DNA of 64,000 nt from Nyssa sinensis. Taxonomy: Eukaryota; Streptophyta; Magnoliopsida; Cornales; Nyssaceae. Numbering within the stretch: position 1 is the first letter of the stretch; each line of letters starts with the position of its first letter. Below, one piece after another: positions 24,497 to 35,532 of this stretch. Both the position numbers and the translations under genes were made by a program. The stretch is from assembly GCA_008638375.1 (NCBI GenBank), contig CM018048.1:7240089-7304088 (forward strand), given 5' to 3'. The notes under the pieces are model-generated. The model made no database searches. It was given only the letters and a program-made list of their open reading frames with translations, and was not told where the DNA came from.

Positions 24497-26497
24497 CTAA
24501 TCTGCATCTGTATAAATCTCTATCTTCTTACTGTCTCCTTTCTTAAAGAATAGACCTCGCCCTGGAAAACCTTTTAGATGTCTGAGAATCTTATATACCG
24601 CTTCTAGGTGACTCTCCTTGGGTGAATGCATGTGCTGACTGACCACACTAATAGCAAAAGCAATGTCAGGTCTAGTGTGAGATAGGTAGATCAATCTACC
24701 TACTAGTCTCTGATATCTTTCTCTATCCACAGGCTTTCCAACTTCTCCCATTCTTTTTCCTGCCTTGATCGGAGTATTGCTTGGTTTGCAACCAAGCATA
24801 GCAGTCTCAATCAAAAGGTCAAGAACATACTTTCTCTGGGAGACACTAATTCCCTTCCTTGATCTGGCAATTTCCATTCCCAGAAAGTATCGCATTTGAC
24901 CTAGGTTTTTTACCTCAAATTCTGTGGCTAAGACCTTCTTCAATCTTTCCACCTCTCCTGTGTTATCTCCAGTGAGAATGATGTCGTCGACATACATGAT
25001 CAGGATGGTCCTCCTTCCATCATTGGATTGTTTGAAGAACATAGTGTGATCTGACTGTCCCTGTTGGTATCCTTGATTCTTCGTCACCTTCACAAATCTA
25101 TCAAACCACGCTCTCGGTGATTGTTTGAGTCCATACAGGGATTTCTTGAATTTACATACTCTAGTTTCTTCTCCCTCGTAAAATCCTGGTGGTAGCGTCA
25201 TGAACACTTCTTCCTCCAGCTCACCATTTAGAAAAGCATTCTTGATGTCAAACTGATGGAGTGGCCAGTCCAGGTTTGCTGCTAAGGACAAGAGAACCCG
25301 TATAGTATTCAGCTTTGCTACTGGTGCAAATGTCTTGGTATAGTCAATACTGTATGTTTGAGTGAACCCCTTTGCAACTAGGCGGGCTTTGTACCGTTCT
25401 ACTGTCCCATCCGCCTTGTACTTCACTGTGAACACCCACTTACAGCCTACTGGTTTTTTTCCCTTTGGCAAAGTCATCACCTCCCAAGTTCCATTTTTTT
25501 CTAATGCCCTTATTTCTTCCATCACTGCTTCTCTCCATTTTGGAATCTCCAAGGCTTCTTGAATATTCTTAAGAATCTGGATTCTGTCAAGGTTAGACGT
25601 AAAAGCACGACACTTGGCAGAAAGAGCATTGTATGATACAAATTTTGAGATAGGATGGAGAGTACATGTACGAGGTTGTTTTTTAAGATCAATGGGTAAG
25701 TCATCAAGATTTTTTACCTGATTAGGATTGGGTTTTGGCTCATGAGTAGTCGGAGCTATCACTGGTTCTGACTCTTTTGGTGCTTCGGATGCGAGAGTCT
25801 CATCAGGCTTTGATTTAGGTCTCCTTGAGTAGACAAGTGTCTCCCTGTCTGTTTGTTTTTCCACATCTCCTCCTAAGTTCAAGATTCCTTCTGTATTGGA
25901 TAAAGAAGGAGAGGGTGTATTGCATGAGGTAGATTCAAAGATGGCAATATCGAAGTCTGTGTCTGAGGATCGAGCTTCACTCAAGGACTCTCCCTGAAGC
26001 GAGTAGTAGGGAGTATGCTCAAAAAATGTGACATCCATACTAACATATAACTTCCGTGAGAGAGAGTCATAACATTTGTAACCCTTCTGAGTGGGAGAGT
26101 AGCCAAGGAAGACACATTTGAGAGCTCTAGGATCCAACTTATTATGTTGGGAGGCATGAATATAGACAAACACCGTGGACTCGAAAATACGAAGTGGGAA
26201 AGATGAACTGATCCGAGAATTAGGAAAGGTTTCCTGGAATTTTTGGAGAAGGGTTGAAAATAAGAGAACCCGACTAGGCATTCGATTGATGAGGAAAGCA
26301 GCGGTCAAAATGGCATCACCCCAAAAATTATTTTTCATGTGAGAGGTGAACAGTAGGGCACGAGCTACCTCAAGAAAGTCGGTTTTTCCGTTCAGCAACC
26401 CCATTTTGTTGAGGGGTGTGAACGCAAGAACTTTAGTGAATAATACCTTTATCTTGAAAATAGGGACCCAAAGAATAGTTGAAGTACTCAGTGCCAT
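24497..26497 (-). pseudogene. Integrase C-terminus and reverse transcriptase of element B
   Basis: A 666-codon open frame. Residues about 30-170 are the integrase C-terminal part, with NGKTDFLEVARAL and KCVFLGYSPTQKGYKCYD. A variable hinge follows to about residue 330, then the RT: EALEIPKWREAVMEEIRALE, GCKWVFTVKYKADGTVERYK, FDIKNAFLNGELEEEVFM, KSLYGLKQSPRAWFDRF and the catalytic YVDDIILTGDN near 24976-24996. It ends with the THTRPDIAFAISVVSQHMHSP-type block and YTDAD of RNase H. The RT domain itself is uninterrupted. The first residues are out of frame with the upstream integrase ORF, so the ATG is not a real start. Confidence 0.92.
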
Positions 26498-26876
26498 TAT
26501 CAGTACGAAGAATTTGGATTTTTGTGTGAAATTGGGTGTAAATCATAGTGTAGAAATTCATGAATACAGAACTAACCTCAGATTTATCGTTTAGTAAAAA
26601 CACCCAACAGAGACGAGAGTGGTCATCAATAAAGGTAATAAACCATTTTTTGTGGGTCCTATTGGGAACCCATGAAGGCCCCCAAAGGTCACTGTGAATC
26701 AAGGTAACAGGCAGTAATGGTTTATAAGGAGATGCGGGAAAAGTAGTACGATGATGTTTTGCAAGTTCACAGACTTCACATTGTAAATCCAAGGGAGTTT
26801 TATTCCAACAAAGTGATGGAAACAAATGTTTTAAATATTGAAAACTAGGATGGCCCATTCGTTTATGCCATAACAA
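26433..26876 (-). pseudogene. Pre-integrase zinc region and integrase core of element B
   Basis: The peptide shows WHKRMGHPSFQYLKHLFP and CEVCELAKHHRTTFP (HHCC), then HSDLWGPSW, FITFIDDHSRLCWVFLL and ILRTDNGTEYFN, which hold two of the three catalytic acids. It ends at a stop after DKGIIH. The remainder of the integrase is in a different frame (downstream 666-codon frame), so a frameshift lies near 26440. Confidence 0.92.
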
Positions 26877-27068
26877 AAGGTCACGATCCCTAAGATTAAA
26901 TGCAGAATTACAAATAGGAGGACGACACTATTTATTCATGTAAGCATCATCAAAGTAATAGAGTCCCTTGCATTCCTTAGCACTGCCAATCGTCTTCCCC
27001 GATGATAGATCCTAAAAAACACAATGAGAAGACAAAAATGTAGCTGAGCAATGAGATTGTTTGGTTAG

Positions 27069-27320
27069 CTAATTAATGGACAACAGATTCCAAGAGAGAT
27101 TAGGAACATGAAGGACAGACTCCAAAGTAATAAATTCAGAGATACGGATACTCCCCTTGCCAGCTATTGGAGATGAAGAACCATCTGCAATTTTTACTTT
27201 CAAGTTACCAGCACAAGGTGAATATGTGGAAAATAAATGATGGGCATCAGTCATATGGTCGGATGCACCAGAGTCAATAATCCAGGGAGTGAGACGCAAA
27301 GTGGTACTGAGGGCAGTCAA
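27069..27320 (-). pseudogene. Protease of element B
   Basis: PWIIDSGASDHMT carries the intact aspartic-protease DSG motif, followed by VKIADGSSSPIAGKGSI and LHVPNLSWNLLS, the full copia protease pattern. The frame ends at a stop soon after NLLSIN, before the pre-integrase region. Confidence 0.92.
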
Positions 27321-27416
27321 AAAAGTACCTTTGTGGGCTAAGGAACCCGATGGCAGTGGAGTAGAAGACTAACTCAAGGCTTGGAAGGTCGAAAAAAGAG
27401 CATATAGCTTCTCAAG

Positions 27417-28485
27417 TTACCCGGGGTTAAAACCCACAATAAAGGTCGACTGAGTGTGATGGGCTGGAGCGCCTATTTCTGTCTGCTGTTTAGTAGAGGC
27501 CTGGTACCTGTGGGATTTGTTGGGCTGTCTAGGCTTCCAGTCAGTAAGCTTGCCATGTAAGGCCCAACAGGTATCTTTGGAATGGCTCGATTTTTTTGCA
27601 ATGATCACAAAATGGCCTTTTATTTTGTTTTGGGCCGGATCCAGTATGAGGCCCACGAGTTATAAAGGTTGCTTCAAACCCAGGCGCTGTATTTTGCCTT
27701 GGGCTGGATCCTGTGGGAGACCCACGAGTTACAAGAGTAGAGGCATCGATGGCTTCGATCCCAGGCGCTGCTTTCTCCTTCAACATCACCTTTCTTCTAC
27801 TTTCTTCACGCCGAATCTCAGAGAACACTTCTCGGATGGAAGGTAATGGTCGGCGACCCAAGACTCGGCTCCTCACTTCGTCGAGTTCTCTGTTGAGCCT
27901 AGCCAGAAACTTGTACACTCTCTCATTCTTCATTCTCTTCTTGAATCGCACACTATCACTTGTGCACTCCCAAGATTCTTCACTGCTGAGGTCCAGTTCC
28001 TACCATAAGCCCAGCATCTCCATGTAGTAGTCCGTCACTTCTCTGTTTCCCTGCTTCATCTACCACAGCCGAGTCTTGATCTCGAAGATTTGAGAGGCAT
28101 TCTCGGCGTCGGAGTAGGTTTCGCGAACAGCTTCCCACACGTCCTTCGCCGTCGGCAGAAACATGGATGTCTTGCCGATTGTTGGTCGCATGGAATTGAT
28201 CAAGCAGGATGTTATGAAGGAATTCTCATAACGCCATTTCTGGAAGGCTGTTGCGTCGTTGGACGGTGGTTGTTTTGTCTCGCCCGTAAGGAAACCTAGT
28301 TTGCCTTTGCCGTCGATGACCAGCTTGATGGATTGGGCCCATTCTCGGTAGTTCTTACCATTCAGCTTTTCTATGGTAAGATGTAATGAGGAATTTTCAA
28401 ACCCGACGGTAGAACCTATGGAGGAGATTGTCTCTGATTCTCGTTCCTGAGTTACCGACTGGGTAGACTCATGACTGGTGGCCAT
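27417..28485 (-). pseudogene. gag of element B
   Basis: The likely start is the ATG at 28485, 30 bases after the primer-binding site. The first segment (MATSHESTQ..., LNGKNYREWAQSIKL, KDVWEAVRETYSD) is a standard copia gag and ends at a premature stop after IKTRLW. A second segment (to about 27541) continues with YKFLARLNRELDEVRSRVLG. After a frameshift near 27580 the zinc-knuckle region continues, with CDHCKK in one frame and SKDTCWALHG in the other. At least one stop and one frameshift disable it. Confidence 0.9.
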
Positions 28486-28515
28486 GATTTGCTAGGGTTT
28501 TCAGAGTAATCCCTA

Positions 28516-28526
28516 CTCTGATACCA
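28516..28526 (-). other. Primer-binding site of element B
   Basis: CTCTGATACCA on the plus strand is the complement of TGGTATCAGAG, a perfect match to the initiator-Met tRNA primer site, immediately inside the 5' LTR. Confidence 0.95.
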
Positions 28527-28727
28527 TGAAGACAATGAGAATGGAAATTAAATCAATTTCATTTAAGAATTGTATCACATCTTTACATACATGGTCCATA
28601 TTTAATGTGTACAAAGAGAACCAAAACATGGAAACATAAAAGTCAACCCAAATAATCAGCCTAAATATCATATTTTATTATGGCCTTAATTTCCTCCAAA
28701 TCTTCCTCAAATCATTCGGGATTTCCA
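28527..28727 (-). repeat. 5' LTR of element B
   Basis: Near-identical to 23830-24033. Most differences cluster in one short stretch (CCCTGTATAATAT versus CCATATTTAATGT). Being only about 200 bp, it is short for a plant copia LTR. Confidence 0.95.
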
Positions 28728-28761
28728 TAATTATTTTGTTTTTTGCTTCCGTTGTACAACA
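28728..28761 (+). repeat. Right-hand end of the 5' LTR of element A
   Basis: TATTTTGTTTTTTGCTTCCGTTGTACAACA-type sequence matches the last bases of the 3' LTR (TTGCACAACA at 33727). This proves that element B split the LTR. Confidence 0.9.
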
Positions 28762-28778
28762 AATTGGTATTAGAGCTA
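28762..28778 (+). other. Primer-binding site of element A
   Basis: AATTGGTATTAGAGCTA follows the LTR directly. It differs from the tRNA-Met complement TGGTATCAGAGC by one base in the core. Confidence 0.88.
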
Positions 28779-28784
28779 TTGGTG

Positions 28785-29700
28785 ATGGCTACCGCAAAAT
28801 ATGAAGTAGAGAAGTTTGACGGTCAAAATAGTTTTGGCTTTTGACGCATCAAGATGCGCGCTTTGTTACGACAGTAAGGTTTGGTGAAGGTTTTGGATGA
28901 CACATTTCCAACAACATTGACCGCGGAGCAGAAGATTAATCTACAAGAAAATGCGCATAGTGTCATTCAATTATCTCTTTCTGATGGAGTCTTGCGTGAG
29001 GTATCAAATAAAGAATCCGCGCCTTTAGGCTTTGGAAAAAGCTAGAGAATTTGTACATGAAGAAGTCGCTCACCAACTGTTTATATTTGAAGCAGCGGTT
29101 GTACACCCTCAAGATGAAGGAGGGTATGTCCATTAATGAGTACCCTGATGAATTTAATAAAATTATCATGGACCTGAAGAATATTGTTGTTAAGGTTGAA
29201 GAAGAAAACTAAGCCCTAATTGTTTTGTGTTCATTGCCTTATTCTTTTGAAACTTTTCTTAATTCCATGTTATATGGAATGGATATCATCTCTTTAGTAG
29301 ATGTTAAGGCAATGATTATATACAGGCCGAGGGTCTATTTGTGAAAGGTCTTTTGGATTCCTCTAATAATAGAGGCCGACCTAATAAAAGGGGCTCTAGT
29401 AGTGGTAATAGTAGAGGTCGAGGTAGAGGCAGAGGAAGAGGCCAAGGTGGATCTAGAGGTTGATCACAGTCTGGAACACCCAAGAATGAGATTGAATGTT
29501 ACTATTATCACAAGTTTGGGCACTACAAAACCAAGTGTCCTAGGCTCAACGAACAAGGGGGAAAGAAGAATGTTAATTTTGATAATGTTGTTAGTGTTAC
29601 ACAAGAAACCGGTGAGGTTGCAAATAATGTCCTTTCAGTAATTTTTTCTGATAATTTCTCCAATGAGGAGTGGATTCATGATTCAGGTTGCTCTTATCAT
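28785..29700 (+). pseudogene. gag and protease start of element A
   Basis: From the ATG at 28785 the frame reads MATAKYEVEKFDGQNSFGF and hits a TGA near 28839; further stops follow. The later part carries SRGRGRGRGR-like coding in another frame and a zinc knuckle near 29493. There the second Cys is Tyr (CYYYHKFGHYKTKC, TAT for TGT). Protease DSGCSYHMT lies near 29680 with the catalytic DSG kept. Gag is clearly broken. Confidence 0.85.
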
Positions 29701-29721
29701 ATGACCCCTAATCGGGATTGG

Positions 29722-30200
29722 TTCGCTACCTATGATGCAATCAATGGTGATTCAGTCTTAATGGGCAACAACATGACGGAATTGTGAGGAATTGTGAGGA
29801 CTTTGACAACATGACAGAATTGTGAGGACTTTGACAAATATAAGGCACATCCCGGACTTGAAGAAAAATCTGATTTCTTTGGAAAATTTGGATTCCAATG
29901 GTTGCAAGTTCGCTACCTATGATGCAATCAATGGTGATTCAGTCTTAATGGGCAACAACATGGCCTGTAAGATAGTTAGGATAGGTATAGTTCGAATTCG
30001 TTTGCATGACGGAATTGTGAGGACTTTGACAAATATAAGGCACATCCCGGACTTGAAGAACATAGCCTGTAAGATAGTTAGGATAGGTGTAGTTCGAGTT
30101 CGTTTGCATGACGGAATTGTGAGGACTTTGACAAATATAAGGCACATCCCGGACTTGAAGAAAAATCTGATTTCTTTGGAAAATTTGGACTCCAATGGTT
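29722..30200 (+). repeat. Nested tandem duplications in the protease region of element A
   Basis: TTCGCTACCTATGATGCAATC occurs at 29722 and 29909 (187-base offset). TTTGCATGACGGAATTGTG occurs at 30001 and 30103 (102-base offset), each followed by GGACTTTGACAAATATAAGG. A truncated copy of the same phrase lies near 29776-29835. At least two rounds of duplication are needed. The 102-base step keeps the frame, so one ORF stays open across copies. Confidence 0.9.
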
Positions 30201-30497
30201 GCAAGTTCTCCGCTGAAGGTGGAGCTATGAAGGTTTTTAAGGGATCTTTGGTTGTGATGAAATAAAGTAAATGGCCTTTACGTTCTTCGGGGCAGTACAA
30301 TTATTGGTTCTACAGGTGTTTTATCTTCATCTTCAGTTGTACAGTTATTGGTTCTACAGGTGTTTCATCTTCATCTTTAGTTGATCCAGATTCAAATACC
30401 TCCCGTTTGTGCTATATGCGATTGGGTCACATGAGCGAAAGGGGTATGATAATTTTGAGCAAATAGGGTTTGCTTTATGGATAGTCGATAGGAAAGC

Positions 30498-31231
30498 TTG
30501 ATTTTTGTGAGCATTGTGTTTTCGAAAAACAAAAAAAAAGTGAAGCTTAGTACTATGATTCATAGAACCAAAGGTGCAGTTGACTATATCCATTCGGATC
30601 TTTGGGGTCTTGTAACCATCCCATCCCTGGGTGGTGCTCGGTATTTTTTAACTTTCATTGATGATTATTCAAGAAAAGTTTGGGTCTATTTTCTAAAGCA
30701 CAAGAATGAGACGTTTACTACATTCAAGCAGTGGAAAGTCTTGATTGAGAATAAAATAAGTAAACAGTTCAAGCGGCTTAAAATAGACAATGGCATGGAA
30801 TTTTGTGATGGAGAGTTTAATAAGTTCTATCAAAATAAGGACATTGCAAGGCACCGCACAATTCGTGGCATTCCCCAGTAAAATGGAGTCGCAGAACTCT
30901 TATGGAGAAAGCTTGTTACATGCTCTCGAATGTCGGGTTGTCTAAGGCATTTTGGGTTGAGGCCATTAATACAGCTTGCTATTTGCTAAACCGTTCTCCT
31001 AATACTGCTATTGAAACTAAAACTCCTAATGAGGTATGGCCTGGTACTTCTTGTAATTATTCAAATTTGAAAGTATTTGGTTGTCCTGCTTATTATCATG
31101 TGAATGATGGTAAGCTTGAGCCTACGGCCAAGAACTGCATATTCATTAGATATGCACAAGGTGTCAAAGGTTATAGATTGTGGTGTAGTGATCATAAGTC
31201 ACCCAAGTTAGTTATCAGTAGGGATTTTTAA
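30498..31231 (+). pseudogene. Integrase of element A
   Basis: The peptides include DYIHSDLWGLVTIPSLGGARYFLTFIDDYSR with a break near residue 1 of the core, KRLKIDNGMEFCDGEF, and after a TAA (Gln codon in relatives, near 30879) and a frame change, AFWVEAINTACYLLNRSP and VFGCPAYYHVNDGKLEPTAK. The catalytic Asp residues are present, but at least one stop and two frameshifts split the domain. Confidence 0.88.
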
Positions 31232-31241
31232 TGAATCTGTT

Positions 31242-33066
31242 GTGTTCCACCCAAGAAAGGAGTTTACTGATGTTTCAGGGAATAAGCAGAGTTATAACAA
31301 GGAGGTGAAGCTACAGGTTGGAGCTTCAGAGAAAGTGCAAAAGGACACTCAACTTCAGCCCATTGTTTCTACACAGAGTTCTCCCTCTTACTTTGGTGCA
31401 AAAGAAGAACCGCAATATAGTATTGTGATTGGTAGAGAAAGGAGACAGATTAGGCCACCTCAAAGATTTGGGTATGCAGATTTGGTTGCGTATGTACTTA
31501 CTAAGGTAGAGGATATTGCAGTGCAAGAGCCTTATACCTATTCAGAAGTGGTCACGAGTTGTGAGTCTGCACAGTGGATTGTGGCCATGAATGAAAAGGT
31601 TGAATCTCTTCATAAGAACTAGACATGGGATTTGGTGAAATTGCCTAAGTGCTCGAAGACTATTGGTTGCAAATGGGTCTTTAAGAAAAAGGAAGGCATC
31701 CCAGGGGTTGAAGATGCTAGATACAAGGCACACTTGGTTGCAAAGGGCTATAGTCAAAGAGAATGTGTGGACTTTAATGAAGTTTTCTCACCCGTTGTGA
31801 AACATAACTCTATTCGCGTGTTGCTTGCTTTGGTTGCTTTGTTTAAATTAGAGCTTGAGCAGCTCAATGTCAAGACAACGTTTTTACATGGTGAGCTTGA
31901 AGAGATTATTTATATGAAACAACCAGAGGGTTTTGTTATGCAAGATAAAGAAGATCACATTTGCAAGTTGAAAAAGTCATTGCATGGTTTAAAGCAGTCT
32001 CCAAGGCAGCGGTACAAGCAGTTTGACACCTTTATGATGGGCAGTGGTTACTCGAGGAGTAATTTTGACAGTTGCATGTATCACAGACAATTGTCAGATG
32101 GTTTTTTTGTTTACTTGTTACCCTACATAGATGACATGCTTATAGCTGCCAAAAGTATGTCAGAGATTGACAGTTTGAAGTCCCAGTTGAGTAATGAGTT
32201 TGAGATGAAAGATTTGGGTGCTGCAAATAAGATTTTGGGTATGGGAATTCACAGGGATAGGAAAGCCGAAAAGTTATACTTGTCACAGCAAAAGTACATA
32301 GCGAAGGTGCTTGAGCGTTTTGCTATGCAAAGTTCCAAATCAGTGAGTACTCCACCTGTCTCTCATTTTAGGCTTTACGTAGCATTATCTCCACAAAGTG
32401 AGGAAGAGGAATGGTATATGTTGAATGTTCTTTATTTTAGTGCAGTTGGTAGCATTATGTATGCTATGGTTTGCACACTTACATTTCACAAGCAATTAGT
32501 GTTGTCAGTTGATATGTGGCTAATCTTGGCAAGGCTCATTAGCAGGCAGTGGAAATGGATACTTCAGTATTTGAGAGGGACTTCAAATATTGGCTTAATG
32601 TTTGATAAAGCCTGTGGCTTTGGTTTTACCGTTGTAGTTTATGTTGATTCAGATTATACAGATGATCTAGATAAGAGGAGATCTTTGAGAGGTTATGTCT
32701 TTACACTTGCTGGTTGTGCAATTAGTTGGAAAGCTACTCTACAGTTTACTGTTGCTTTGTCAACAACAGAAGTGGAGTACATGGCCGCAGCAGAAGTAGT
32801 GAAGGAGGCAATTTGGTTGAGAAGTTTGGTTAGTGATTTGGGCTTACAGCTGGATATTACTGTTGTATTTTGTGAATTGTGATAGCCAGAGTGCAATACA
32901 TTTGACCAAAAATCAAATGTATCATGAGAGAATCAAACACATAGACGTCATATATCATTTTCTTCGAGATGTTATGTCCCAAGGTGACATTACAATCAAG
33001 AAGATTTCCATAATAGAGAATTCAGCAGATATGATGACTAAGCCTATTCCGCTACTCAAGTTTTGA
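31242..33066 (+). pseudogene. Reverse transcriptase and RNase H of element A
   Basis: A hinge ORF (31242-31622) ends at a TAG in the sequence expected to read HKNxTWDLV. The RT frame (31632-32882) shows IGCKWVFKKKEG, YKAHLVAKGYSQ, TTFLHGELEEIIYM, KKSLHGLKQSPRQRY, YIDDMLIAA (32123-32149) and KDLGAANKILGM. RNase H follows with YVDSDYTDDLDKRRSLRGYV and STTEVEYMAAAEVVKEAIWL. After a frameshift near 32870 the last part (CDSQSAIHLTKN, HIDVIYHFLRD, NSADMMTKPIP) continues to 33066. The RT core is uninterrupted, but the polyprotein is not. Confidence 0.92.
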
Positions 33067-33188
33067 CACTCCTTGGACTTGATCGGTGTTTGGACCATTT
33101 GATTTTATCCTTAGGGATTTTGTGGAGAAGACAACATAAGAAGGTTGTTTGCTCGTGGCTTGAGGGAATACAAGCCAAGGTGGAGATT

Positions 33189-33727
33189 TGTTATTTGTGT
33201 CTTGCATTCTTGAGTCGACTTGCATCCAAACCGTTTTGAGCACTTTTGGTGGTCAACTGATTGGCACTTGGACCCAAAAAACCCCATTCTCTGTTGACCA
33301 GTTGGTACAAGAAATTTCAGAGCATTTGGAGAAAGTCGAAAAATGGCCCATCGGCACACAAAGGGTGCGATCAGCACTCGGGTGCTAGCAACCCTACTCT
33401 TTGTGTGCCAATCATCACTCGGGGTCTAGTTTCGCAATTTTTGCCTTTTTTTCGTATTTTAGGGTTTGAGAACATTATATAATGTATTGTTGCGAGAGAA
33501 TGAGAGAGAGAGAGAGAGAGAGAGCAGTAGAAGTCTTCTTAGACATTTGTGAGCGAGTTTTAACACCCTGTTTTGTATTCTTCACCTTTTGATAGTGGAT
33601 CTTTTACTGTGCTTTGCCCGTGGATGTAGGTTATTTGTCGAACCACGTATATTTGGTGTTCTTTTGTTATTGCTGTGTTTGTTTCTTTTCTTTTTGTTAT
33701 TTTATTTTCTGCTTCCGTTGCACAACA
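33189..33727 (+). repeat. 3' LTR of element A
   Basis: 539 bp from TGTTATTTGTG to GCACAACA, preceded by GGTGGAGATT as polypurine tract. It contains the same CATTATATAATG box and a longer (GA)n run near 33503-33524 than the 5' copy. Confidence 0.95.
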
Positions 33728-33732
33728 GTTTA

Positions 33733-35483
33733 TACTTAAATATTTTCAATTCAAGAGTTTGAAAATCAGTCTCTCTCTCACACAAACACACACATTGGAT
33801 GGATTTTTATTTTTGCAGTTGAATTATTATACAAGGGCATTATTTTGTGCAATTATAAAATTGTGTGGTTTAATGATTGTGCCGGTCTCATATCCCAACT
33901 TGGTTCCAAATGAGTAGACACGGTTCTTTTCCTTTGGTTTTTCACAGCATACAAATAAAACTAGCAATTTTGGTCAAGATTTTATTTTGACGTTACAGTT
34001 TCTTATTTCTCTTGATTCTCTCTTCCTCTATTTTTGTTTATATTTAAAAGTTTCAGGCCATATTTTCTAACTAATTTTCAACAAGGGCTTCTAATTAATT
34101 TTTTAAATCCAAGAGTTTCAAGGTCAATCTCTCTATTTTTCTTTCTCTTTCTCACACACGTGTTGTTGGATGAATTTTTATTTTTGCAGTTGAATGATTA
34201 TACAAGGGCATTACTTTGTGCAATTATAAAATAGTGTGTTTGAATGATTGTGCCAGACTTATATGCCAATTTGGTTCCAAATGAGTAGACTAGGTTCTTT
34301 TGCCATGGTTTTTCACAACATACTAGTAGTGGTAGCAATTTTGGTCAAAATTCTATTTTGATATCATATCCCAACTTGGTTCCAAATGAGTAGACATGGT
34401 GCATTTCCTAAGGATTTTCGTAGCATACAAATAGAGCTTGAAATTTTGTTCAAAATTTTATCTTGATGTTATGGTTTCTTATTTCTCCTGATTCTCTCTT
34501 CTCTATCTCTTCCTCTCTTTTTGCTTGTAATTTAAAGTTTCAGGGAACATTTTATAGTTAATTTTCAAGAAGCGTTTTTGATTAAATTTTTTGAATTCAA
34601 GAGTTTCATGGCCAGTCTCTCTTTCTCTCTCACACACACGTTGTCAGGTGGATTTTTATTTTTACAATTGAATCAGTATATAAGGCATTATTTTGTGCAA
34701 CTATAAAATTGTTTGTTTGAATAATAGTGGTGTTGTTTCTCATATCCCAACTTGGTTTCAAATGAGTTTTCCTATGGTTGTTCACTACATACAAAATAGA
34801 GCTACCAATTTTGGTCAAAATATTATTTTGTTGTCATGGTTTCTAATTTTTCCTTCGAGTCTCATATCCCAACTTGGGTCCAAATGAATAGACGAAGTTC
34901 GTTTCCTATATTTTTTCACTACAAACAAATAGAGCTCGCAATTTTTTTCAAAAGTTTATTTTGATGTTATGGTTTCTTATTTCTCCTAATTATCTCTTCT
35001 ATCTCTCTTCCTCTTTTTTTGTTTATAATTTAAAGTTTCATGGACATTTCTAGTAGATTTTCAAGAAGCGTTTCTGATTAAATTTTTTCAATTCCAGAGT
35101 TTCATGGTCAATCTCTCTTTCTCTCCTGCACACACACGCTGTTGGATGGATTTTTATTTTGCGCTTGAATGATTATACAAGGATATTATTTTGTGAAATT
35201 ATAAAATTGTGTGGTTGAATGATTGTGTCGGTCTCATATCCCTACTTGGTTCCAAATGAGTATAAAGGGTTTTTTTCCTATGGTTTTTCACTTCATACAA
35301 ATAGAGCTAGTAATTTTGGTAAAAATTTTATTTTGATGTTATGGTTTCTTATTTCTATTGATTCTTCTTCCCTCTCTCTTCCTCTCTTTTTGTATTTAAT
35401 TTAAAGTTCTAGGTCACATTTTCTACTTGATGTTCAAGAAGGGTTTCTAATTGGATTTTTTCAATTCCAGAGTTTCAAGGTAA

Positions 35484-35532
<49 letters not shown>

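Larger units (their letters stand above)
23830..28727 (-). mobile_element. Ty1/copia retrotransposon B, nearly full length, nested in the 5' LTR of A
   Basis: It is 4898 bp with two short LTRs (about 200 bp, TGAAGACAATG...GGGATTTCCA), a tRNA-Met primer site and a polypurine tract, read on the minus strand. The coding order is gag, protease, integrase, RT and RNase H. The LTRs differ by about nine substitutions and one 3-base gap by eye, roughly 95% identity, so the copy is fairly young. The flanks GTTAT and TAATT are not a clean duplication, though the host LTR resumes directly afterwards. Stops and frameshifts in gag, integrase and RNase H make it defective. Short LTRs and the RE1-like RT hint at the Ale lineage, but this is not certain. 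Confidence 0.93.
23326..33727 (+). mobile_element. Ty1/copia retrotransposon A, Tork/Tnt1-like, with nested element B
   Basis: The LTRs begin TGTTATTTGTGTC and end ACAACA. Perfect 5-bp target duplications GTTTA lie at 23321-23325 and 33728-33732. The 5' LTR is split: 23326-23829 and 28728-28761 flank inserted element B, and together match the 539-bp 3' LTR in length. The interior order is gag, protease, integrase, RT and RNase H. The YIDDMLI catalytic box, the KDLGAANKILGM block and the polypurine-like GGTGGAGATT before the 3' LTR suggest the Tork/Tnt1 lineage. Many stops and frameshifts make it non-autonomous. It inserted inside a unit of the tandem array, so it is younger than the array. 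Confidence 0.93.
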
